A DNA stretch of 64,000 nt from NCBI GenBank assembly GCA_011947345.1, contig JAAVTG010000711.1, positions 1-64,000 of the forward strand, written 5' to 3'. Position 1 is the stretch's first letter, and the number at the start of each line of letters is the position of its first letter. This document shows, piece by piece, positions 56,948-64,000 of the stretch. Position numbers and translations under genes: made by a program. Source of the stretch: Phytophthora quininea (taxonomy: Eukaryota; Oomycota; Peronosporomycetes; Peronosporales; Peronosporaceae). The notes under the pieces were generated by a model that was given only the letters and a program-made list of their open reading frames with translations, was not told where the DNA came from and searched no databases.

Positions 56948-57024
56948 GCGAACAATGCGTAGTGTTGCGTTTAGGCACAAGCCATGTTGGTGAAGGTTGA
57001 TGCAAATTTGTTGCTTGTTTCTGA

Positions 57025-57460
57025 TGTCAGGCATCATCAAGCCAGGGACACTGACGCTGATCTTACTCAATGGCTCAGGCAAGTCGACGCTTCTCAAAGC
57101 GCAGGTTGGCAAGCTGGAAAACACCTCGAAGACTGAGCTGGGAGGGGAAATCACAATGAGATTGACCTCGCTGGCGGGGCCAGTGGACCAGACAGACAGA
57201 TGGCCATACTCCGATGCTCACTGTGCTCGAGACGTTCAAGTCTGCAGATTGCAGATACCTGTGGTGCCGCGCTTCCCACTGCTGGTCTACAACTCCACCG
57301 TCGCTCCAGTCGGCATATTCGGCGGCAATCTTCAATAATGCCTCGAATGGGCAGCAACATTTCAACCAGCACGACAATCATCCATGTGATCTTTCCTGCT
57401 CGCCGATAGATATTGAAGCAGGGCTGCTAGGACTCGTTCATCTGGGGCGAGTCTGACATA
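57025..57460 (+). pseudogene. ABCG nucleotide-binding domain relic (Walker A part)
   Basis: The frame 57000-57338 has SGIIKPGTLTLILLNGSGKS followed by TLLKAQVGKLE, the start of a PDR-type nucleotide-binding domain with Walker A. After a shift near 57190 another frame gives LTVLETFKSAD, the usual continuation. The leading part of Walker A (GQPGSGKS in typical PDR pumps) is altered. Only about 130 residues remain and no membrane domain follows. Confidence 0.75.
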
Positions 57461-57944
57461 AACTGTGGACGTCAACGATAAATCCGCCCCCATTGACCAC
57501 CAACAAGAACGAAAGCCAAACCGAATCCTTCAATCCAGCGGCAGACACAAGCAAGAGCGTCCAGCGTAAACGGGGAACCTGCACTTGGGAGTTAAACGCG
57601 CTCGGAGATGCGTCACCGTCATGCCAACTTCAACCTCTCACTTGAATTCTGTATGGGACCGCCGACATAAACCGTCCGCTTGAACTTGTGCTAGTCGACA
57701 ACGAATGTTGCCTCGACAGTGCTCAGCCAAACAGTGCACCGTGCCGGCGATCTGAGCGCTGCTCACAAGCATAATCCGCTGCACTCTCTCAGGCGGAAGG
57801 CTTTCCAGCGCCTTCAGCTCGTCGGTTGCCACCGCAATGCTCTGATCCGACCGACGCGCACTGACGGAGCGGAGACCGTGCAGCAGTCCTGTCATTCCTC
57901 TTTTGCGCTCTGCTACCCACTTGGGAGTGATACCGCCGTCGACC
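57461..57944. other. Spacer upstream of the transporter
   Basis: No gene is supported. A partial copy of the family promoter box (ATGCCAACTTCAAC) lies at 57621-57634. The rest is presumably the transporter's upstream region; I see no clear Inr element. Confidence 0.4.
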
Positions 57945-59435
57945 ATGGCCAAGCTGCTCAAGGAGAAGGAGGCTGGACTGTACGCGCCCACTACAGGGGC
58001 CGACTATGAGAACCTCATGTCGCCCGCTCTGAGCAACCCAAGCACCACCAAACGTCCCGATCTGGAGGCCGGCGACAGCGACCAACCCCGGGGAGCTTCG
58101 TTCTGGATTCTGTTGGCCGTGGCGATGCCTCGTATGGCCGTCAACATGGCCTGGGCGGCGCAGTGGGCTGCACTCGGACCCTACCTCAGCACCATGCTAC
58201 CGAACTACGCCGTGCAGCTCACGTCGGTGATCGGACCCGTGGTCGGCATCGTCTTCGGACCGATTATCGGCGTACTCAGTGACCGCAACACGTCGCGGTA
58301 CGGTCGGCGTCGCCCCATTCTCGTGGTTATGGGGGTTCTGTGCATCATTTGCTGGATCTTGATGGCGTACACGACCGAAATTGGGACCGCGCTGGGCGAC
58401 GTCGGCACCGGTGCAGCAGGAGAGAAGACTGATCGCACTTGGACTGCTGTCTTCACGCTTATTTTCTACCTCTGGATGGACATTGCCGTGACGTGCAGTC
58501 AGACGCCGACAATGCTCATGGTCGCAGACTTTGCCGGAGATCGGCAGACGTTGGGCGCTGCGCTCGGTTTGGGGTGGGCCACCATGGGCGCCATTATCCC
58601 AGCCGTCTACATTCAGATCTGGGGCGCGGCGTATCTGACGCTCAAGTCCTTCATGGGAATGCTGTGCGTCGTCATGTTCATCTGCGTGGTAGTGGCCTGT
58701 GTGTTTGGTAAAGAGACTCCGCTGCAGAAGACAGAGAAGACCAGCACGTGGAAGAGTGTGAGCGACGCCTTCGTGACCATCTACACTGGCGTGAAGACCA
58801 TGCCGCCGATGCTCATTGTGTACGCGGCCATCATGTTCTTCGTGCTCTACGGATACTCGGCCTACAACGGCAACAAGGGGCAGTTCTTCGGCCTTGAAGT
58901 CTACGGCGGCAATGCCGACAATGCCGACTCGTGCAACCCGTGCTCAGCAGAGCAGATCGCTTACAACCACGGAGTCAGCAAGGCCAGCGGCCTCGGTGAT
59001 CTCCTTTTCAATATTGTGGGCTACGTTTACTCGTGGGCGTTACCGTTCTTCGTTCGTCAATTCGGTGCGCGGTGGACTCTTTCCGTGTCCATGTTGGCTC
59101 AAGCTCTGCTCATGCCCATGGCCTTCTGCAGCAGTGTGGGTTTCGATCTCTTTGTCGTAGCCATTTTGTCTGTGGCACAGGGTAGCGCCTTTGCGCTCAT
59201 GGTTCCCGTTATCATTCACGTGTTCGGCGGCCGAAGCGACGTGGACATTGGCATGTATGTCGGTGCACTCAACTCGGCCAACTGCTTTGGTCAGTTGCTC
59301 AACTTCGCCATCGGCACGGCCGTTGTGCAGACGTCGCTCGGATACAAGTTGCCGGTGTTTTTGGGAGGAGTGATGAGCTTTCTGGGGTTTCTCGTTGGCG
59401 CCATCCTGTTCAAGGTCAAGATGCACTCCATGTAG
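57945..59435 (+). CDS. GPH/SLC45-type sugar-cation symporter
   Basis: It is an intact single-exon gene of 496 residues with about twelve membrane segments, placed in the major facilitator superfamily near plant sucrose carriers and SLC45. I chose the ATG at 57945 (ACCATGG context); an in-frame ATG 42 bases upstream adds only a polar tail. After a 60-residue cytosolic N-terminus come PRMAVNMAWAAQWAALGPYL (TM1), the loop GVLSDRNTSRYGRRRP with the RxGRRRP signature, QTPTMLMVADFAGDRQ (loop before TM5) and a long central loop. A Cys-containing external loop (SCNPCSAEQ) and six more helices follow. It likely moves a sugar with protons at the plasma membrane; substrate unknown. It is the only long uninterrupted gene among broken neighbours. 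Confidence 0.88.
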   Translation: MAKLLKEKEAGLYAPTTGADYENLMSPALSNPSTTKRPDLEAGDSDQPRGASFWILLAVAMPRMAVNMAWAAQWAALGPYLSTMLPNYAVQLTSVIGPVVGIVFGPIIGVLSDRNTSRYGRRRPILVVMGVLCIICWILMAYTTEIGTALGDVGTGAAGEKTDRTWTAVFTLIFYLWMDIAVTCSQTPTMLMVADFAGDRQTLGAALGLGWATMGAIIPAVYIQIWGAAYLTLKSFMGMLCVVMFICVVVACVFGKETPLQKTEKTSTWKSVSDAFVTIYTGVKTMPPMLIVYAAIMFFVLYGYSAYNGNKGQFFGLEVYGGNADNADSCNPCSAEQIAYNHGVSKASGLGDLLFNIVGYVYSWALPFFVRQFGARWTLSVSMLAQALLMPMAFCSSVGFDLFVVAILSVAQGSAFALMVPVIIHVFGGRSDVDIGMYVGALNSANCFGQLLNFAIGTAVVQTSLGYKLPVFLGGVMSFLGFLVGAILFKVKMHSM

Positions 59436-59555
59436 CTGCGATTGAACCATTGTATGATAGTGAAGAGGGTCGGTTTGTGCATGTAGTTAGCTATTTCTTG
59501 ATTTCCCACGATAATGCTAACACGACCTTCGTTGACTATGTGCTTGTCCTGGGCC

Positions 59556-60152
59556 TTACTCCCATATCGAGTGAGCTTCATACCCGACGCCACGCACGCG
59601 GACGTAGTACGTCGACGCAGCTTTGAGCTGACTTTCAAATGCAGCGTCGGTGAACGGTACAATTGTGTGATCGCCGACGTTTGTCGAATTCAACGCCGCT
59701 CGAGCAGCGTCCGTCAGTTGCTCCCATTGAAGGAGGTCTTGAAATTCACCGCTTTCGCTTGTAGGCCCAAGATATGGATAGTTGGTGTCCTCTTCGTACA
59801 GCATCTTCCGAGTGGTGCCGTCGATATTGGTGGCTTCAACCGGATAGCTGATGGCGGGGTCACCTGACAGCGTCGCAGTGGCTGGTATGGTAGGGATCCA
59901 ACCACACGATCGCACTGATCCAGCGATGTCGGACGCGCGACACAGGGGAGATCATATCGTGCGAAATCTCCTTAGGGAAACACCAAACGTACGTGATGGG
60001 CGATCGTAATGACAAGCGACGGCTTGAATTTGATCGAAGCCTTCTCGGACTTGGTGACCGCGATTGACGAAGTCGTGGCTGATCGATGCAACTCCAACGC
60101 CTGTTAAGACTACAATCGCGAGTGCGAGAAACAATTGCAGCCGCGTTTTCAT
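59556..60152 (-). CDS. Secreted protein with cystatin-like C-terminus, two exons
   Basis: The ATG at 60152 begins a clear signal peptide (MKTRLQLFLALAIVVLTGVG). Exon 1 is 60152-59993 and exon 2 is 59914-59556. The 78-base intron has GTACGT donor and ATCAG acceptor and joins in phase, giving 172 residues with no break. The mature part has a Cys in AVACHYD and one in RSCGW. The C-terminal 70 residues (helix LTDAARAALN, strand FESQLKAASTYYVRVRG, then YEAHSIWE) resemble the helix and QVVAG-type hairpin of cystatins, with QLKAAS in place of QVVAG. Oomycetes secrete cystatin-like protease inhibitors at the host interface, but the loop change makes inhibition uncertain. Confidence 0.6.
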
Positions 60153-60385
60153 TTGCGGGGATAGCCGGAAACTTGGATAATGATTAGAATCTGTGTTTGA
60201 CAGTACCCCACCGCAGATGACAAGCAAATTCACTAAAGCATCCCAATCGCAGTCAACAGACTTGATTGAATTGCCATTCCAAACGACATCGCTGAAACGC
60301 GGCCGGAATGAACTAAACGACACTCAAAGCAAACAAAATCAAAGAACCCAGCGCTGCTAGCAAGTGGCCGCTCACCTCCTTGCTC

Positions 60386-62667
60386 TCACAAGTCCAAAGT
60401 CGTGAATTGAACCGACCGACGTTGGGGTGTCGCTGCCATCTCGAAAATCAAACGGAGAGGTCGGTTGGCCTCGCAACCAATAGCTTTCACCGACCGAGGC
60501 TTCATAACGCTGAGCACGGCGGCCTTCGACAACATCGGGAGTTTCTTCTTGGCCACGGCAATGCAGTCTCCATCGTGAGCTTCCACCGACCGAACGTACT
60601 TGCGGCTCAAATTGACATACGACGAGGTCATCAGCGCCAACTTTTGCAGCTGTCGGAAGATCCCGTTGGTTGGCTCTTGCAGACATTCCACGAGGCCAGG
60701 CAGCTCCTTGTTCACGACGAGAGTTAGCTCCTGGATGCCCCAACCACGGAGCAAGTCGTGGTTCAATAGAGTCACCGCGTGGCACGTTATGGCGAGCTTC
60801 TCCAGTCTCGGACACGCAGCCGCGAGCGCACCCAGCTCCACCGTAATGAGGACGTCTGGGGTCTCAGCGATCAGCAATCCCCGAAGGTTCCTGCCGATCA
60901 ATGCGATCATCGTCGTCAGCACTGCGCCGCTTTCTGGGCGGAGGAAGAACGTCTCGAGATTCTCGACACCTTTGCCTTGTGCTCGTGGGCCCGAGCGAGC
61001 GTCACGGATCAATTTGTTGGTGCTGCTGAGCTGTCGATCAATCTTGCAAATGCCGTGGCCAGGGACAACTACATGGACAAAGTCTTTCGTCGTCTTTGGG
61101 TCGTACATTGCACGGCAGCGGGTGTCTCTTCCTAGCGTCAACGCGGTGTGGTCTCGACCGGGCAAACCAGCCGGACGTAAAATGGTTCCGGCGGCGACAT
61201 CGACGTATCCGTACTCGGCAGTGCTTCCTCACCAGATATCGGCTCCGGGTAGCCTCTCTTCATGACTGCTGCGATGGCCTGAACGTCCTCTTTGGTCAGC
61301 TTAAACTTGGTGATATTGACGTGGTCGATGGTGCCGTTCGAAGCGTGGCTAAACAACGCAAAGGCCAGCCACTTCCAGCGCGAAGGATTCGCAGGTTGTA
61401 GCGGTTCGTCTGCTGCGTTGGGCGTGAACGTGACGGACTCCACTTTGAAAGCGTTCGTGAGTGCTGAAGTGATGGCGGCGAACGTCGTATCCGACGCCCA
61501 GCTGTAGACCAAGTTTAGGAACGGGTACGACAACTGTCGCGGCAATTGCACGCCGCAGGTGCTGTGGCCGCAGACGATCAAGCTGAACAGGAAGCCCATG
61601 TGCTCCACGGCTTCCCCACTGGGTGACACGCACGCTTCTGCTGTCCAGTGTCAGAGTAAAGTTGGTGATACCGGCCATTGCGAACTGCATGGCGGACGCC
61701 ATCACGTTGTTGGACTCAAAGTTCGCCGCCGTAGTGATCCCGTACGAAACATTCCACTCGCGAGCACCAGAGCGAGTCCAGGCTTCAAACACGTCCATCA
61801 AGCCGCGCGCGGTGACGGAGTGGGCGATTAAGGGGACGACGTCGTCCCACCGCGCCTTCATCTCCCTCACAAAGTGCTCTTTACTGGGTCTTTTGACGGT
61901 GTCGTTCAATTTGTCTGGGAGTTTGTCTCCTGACTGAACACCACCCACCAGTGGGTTGCCTTTCATGCTGTAGGCATTGATCGGGATCGAGTCGCCCCAC
62001 GCGTCGTTAGGCTCTTGTTTCCATGCCGTTAGCGGGACACCCGCACTGGGTAGGGACCACTTGGTCGACACTAGCAGTGCCGGCAGCGCTGGGTCTCCCC
62101 AGTGTCCATGGCTTCGATCTGCAACGCGGCAGCTTGGAACTCGGCCGAGCACTCCCACGGGTCATTGGGACAGCCAAACAGCGTCCCCCACGACACGGGG
62201 AAGGTCGTTACGGCGTCGTCCGTGCTCGCCAACTTGCCGATCAACTGGCACGTCCACACCGGTTGGTGGTGGACGAGCGACATTGGCAAACCGGAGCACA
62301 AACTCGTCGTTGTTGACGATGACGTCGGCCAGTAACGTGGCGAAGGCGACGCTGTCGATTGCCGCGAGGGCATTGAACAGCTCGATGGCTTCTCGAAGAC
62401 GTTGCAGTCGGTGTCGGTTGCGACGACGTGAGGCTGGGTCGGCAGGGAAGCGCACGCGCACGATGCAGTCGCGGCAGATGGCGTTATTAAACACCGCAAA
62501 GTCCTTGAGCCAGCAGTGGAAAGTCGCCTCGAGTGTCGGCTTGTCGGTGGCGTTGCGGACGACGTTGGCTCGCAGCGCCTCGACCCACGGCTGCAGGAAC
62601 GCCCACTTGGTGACGGTGTTGTCGGTTCTGGGCCGCGACGACCGCGGCGGCCACGTGCGGGGGCCAT
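60386..62667 (-). pseudogene. LRR-like paralogue family, near full length (member 4)
   Basis: The ATG at 62667 follows the shared promoter core. A one-base shift soon after (about 62610-62650) leads to the family frame with KWAFLQPWVEALR, ATFHCWLKD, VRFPADPA and LQRLREAIELF. Further frames: 62300-62070 (VWTCQLIG, WGTLFGCPNDPWE), 62100-61640 (central part, VFEAWTRSGARE), 61629-61138 (LIVCGHSTCGVQLP, YSWASDTTFAAI) and 61165-60386 (LRR-like half ending with IFEMAATPQRRSV). The order and spacing equal member 3. At least four single-base breaks disable it or reflect errors. It is divergent from member 3 at most positions, so the duplication is old. Function unknown. Confidence 0.75.
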
Positions 62668-62734
62668 GGCGAATTCGGAAATGGCGCATCGGGTTCGAGA
62701 TCGAAGGTGCAGAAGTTGAAGTTGGCCATACAAA
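62649..62734 (-). promoter_or_regulatory. Promoter block at member 4
   Basis: On the minus strand CATTTCCGAATTCGCCATG ends at the ATG 62667-62665. The box GTTGAAGTTGGCCATACAAA (62715-62734, as read on plus) lies about 50 bases further upstream. No second, oppositely oriented box is obvious here. Confidence 0.55.
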
Positions 62735-62880
62735 AGCCAAGTTGTGTGGTTCCACGACCTCGAGCCATCATGATGACCCCAGACCGTTTGTCTCGTTCAA
62801 CATGGACAAGCAATGTACTTTATTACCGGACTGGGAAGGAACTGGTAGTGTTCTCCTGCCTTCTCCTTCGTCCTGGCTGC

Positions 62881-63450
62881 TTATTTGCGTGACTTTGAGG
62901 TCGAAAATCGGACCGATCGACGTTCCGGGGTCGCTGCCATCTCAAAACCAAGCCGAGAGACCTCTTGATCACCCCGCGGACCGCCATCTTCGCTTTGCCT
63001 TTGAGGTAGTGCCCCACGACACTGAGCAGTGTGGCCTTGGACTTCATCGGCGTCCTCCTTTACCACAGCCATGCTCTCTCCATCATGAGGCGGACACGGG
63101 CTTACTGTTTAGCCTGATCGTCTGCGGGCAGGCCACATGCAGTGCGCCACTACCGAGGAAGATTTCGTATCCGGTCCTGAAGCTCATCTATAGCTGGGCC
63201 TCCGGCAATACCTTTGCGGCGATCACGTCGGCGCTCACCGAAGCTGACAAAGTGGAGTCCGTCACCTTCGAGCCTCATGACGCAGACGAATCGGTCCAAC
63301 AAGCGAACCCCGCGCTGGAAGTGGCTGGCCTTCGTGTTGTTCAGCAATGCGCGACGATCGCGGCAGCCACGTGTGGATCATGGAGAATGCAGGAACGAAA
63401 GCATCGGTTCGAACCAAGTTGTAGGTGTTGAAGATGGCCATACGAAAAGC
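62881..63450 (-). pseudogene. LRR-like paralogue family, internally inverted member 5
   Basis: At the right end, on minus, are the promoter box (63427-63450) and a start region (63405-63360) whose ATG-ACACGTGGCTGCCGCG stretch matches the start of member 4. At the left end, on minus, is the family C-terminal box (FEMAATPERRSVRFSTS, 62950-62881). Between them the middle piece (about 63090-63340) with LIVCGQATC and YSWASGNTFAAI is on the plus strand. The gene therefore lost most of its body, and the remaining middle part is inverted in place. Confidence 0.7.
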
Positions 63451-63603
63451 AAATGCAGCAACTAGCAGGTTGCTAGCCACGAGCCGATCTAGTTGTCAAC
63501 GATTCCAAGAGCATCTTGCGTCATGCTACGTTGTATCTGGCAGTTCGAAATGGTAGACGAAAACAGTATCATCAGGGGTTGTCGGTCAAAAAGGCTGGTA
63601 AGA

Positions 63604-64000
63604 TTAGGCGTTCATGATGGAGCTAACGAGAGCCACCAGGGACAGAGCAGCAAGCGACACACTCAGCGACTGGGCATCGCTGCTGCCACTGGCAGAGGCC
63701 GACGCTGACGAGCTGTGGTCGTGGTCGTGATCGTGTTCGTCGTGGTCGTGGTCGTGGTCATGGTCATGGTCGTGGCCTTCATGGTCATCGCCCACCGTCG
63801 CTGCGCCGGCAGCCGATCCGCTGGCCGAGCTGGTCGTCGAAGATTGACCGGCGGGGTCGGCACCGTCGCCGTGGCAGAACTCATCGAGCTGGACGTAGTA
63901 GTCGAGGTCCGTGACGGGTCCCAGACCCAGGTCCACATAGCACTGGCGAGTCTCATCCTCCGTGAGCTCGTGCAGCGCCTCGTGACAGGCTTCAGCGTCG
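63604..64000 (-). CDS. His/Asp-rich, probably GPI-anchored surface protein, C-terminal part
   Basis: The frame is open from the window edge to the TAG at 63604. Upstream are Cys residues in EACHEALHEL, TRQCYVDL and DEFCHGDG. A Ser/Thr/Ala-rich linker follows, then a tract of alternating His and Asp (about 63720-63780). A second Ser/Ala-rich stretch and a hydrophobic C-terminal tail (LAALSLVALVSSI) come last. The tail preceded by small residues fits a GPI-attachment signal. The His/Asp tract could bind Zn, Ni or Cu ions. The N-terminus is outside the window, so the family cannot be named. Confidence 0.7.
   Translation of the reverse strand, partial: DAEACHEALHELTEDETRQCYVDLGLGPVTDLDYYVQLDEFCHGDGADPAGQSSTTSSASGSAAGAATVGDDHEGHDHDHDHDHDHDEHDHDHDHSSSASASASGSSDAQSLSVSLAALSLVALVSSIMNA

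Noticed and set aside
61977..63431. A 484-residue plus-strand gene
   Set aside because: Most of it is antisense to member 4. Only the last part (63090-63340) is true family sequence, belonging to the inverted middle of member 5.
63720..63790. CRISPR-like or satellite repeat
   Set aside because: The short GTCGTG-type repeat is the coding sequence of the His/Asp tract on the minus strand, with no spacers.

Overview
The window looks like a repeat-rich stretch of an oomycete nuclear genome, most likely Phytophthora or a close relative. I infer this from the short GT-AG introns (65-94 bases), an oomycete-style Inr/FPR promoter core touching start codons, and protein types typical of that group: PDR-type ABCG transporters, a coiled-coil family with a PH domain, chromodomain Ty3 elements, Helitrons and hAT elements, and an unnamed LRR-like paralogue family. 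Nothing bacterial is present. No species can be named from sequence alone.

Layout, 0-40 kb. A unit of about 14.2 kb occurs twice in direct orientation: copy A at 1-16417 (cut by the window start and enlarged by a hAT insertion) and copy B at 22616-36867. In order it holds an 843-bp piece of a mitochondrial polyprenyl diphosphate synthase gene, a dead Helitron, a small two-exon minus-strand gene, a hAT relic, the C-terminal half of an ABCG transporter, two coiled-coil genes and a dead SCO1 gene. Copy A is followed by an inverted copy of its ABCG-coiled-coil part, giving a palindrome with 4.37-kb arms (11518-15892 and 16656-21031) around a 763-bp spacer. Beyond copy B lies an older inverted copy (36974-39610) that keeps the PH-domain exon. 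Sites that differ between arms suggest a gene-conversion tract next to the palindrome centre.

Layout, 40-64 kb. A decayed chromodomain Ty3/Gypsy element on the minus strand (40377-46227) ends at a broken ankyrin-repeat gene. Then follow a copper-transporter (CTR) gene with one frame break, pieces of a START/FYVE/GAF-type gene, and five members or fragments of one LRR-like paralogue family (48.8-49.4, 51.4-52.0, 54.65-56.95, 60.4-62.7 and 62.9-63.45 kb). Among them sit the apparently parental six-exon polyprenyl synthase gene (52420-54071, minus), an intact 12-TM GPH/sucrose-type transporter (57945-59435), an intact two-exon secreted protein with a cystatin-like C-terminus (59556-60152, minus) and the C-terminus of a His/Asp-rich, probably GPI-anchored surface protein cut by the window end.

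The genes do not form a pathway. Common themes are segmental duplication, transposon nesting and small inversions inside genes. Many coding regions carry single-base breaks, often in homopolymers. Some are shared by both duplicates and so are real and old; many are private to one copy and may be consensus errors, so several pseudogene calls are provisional.
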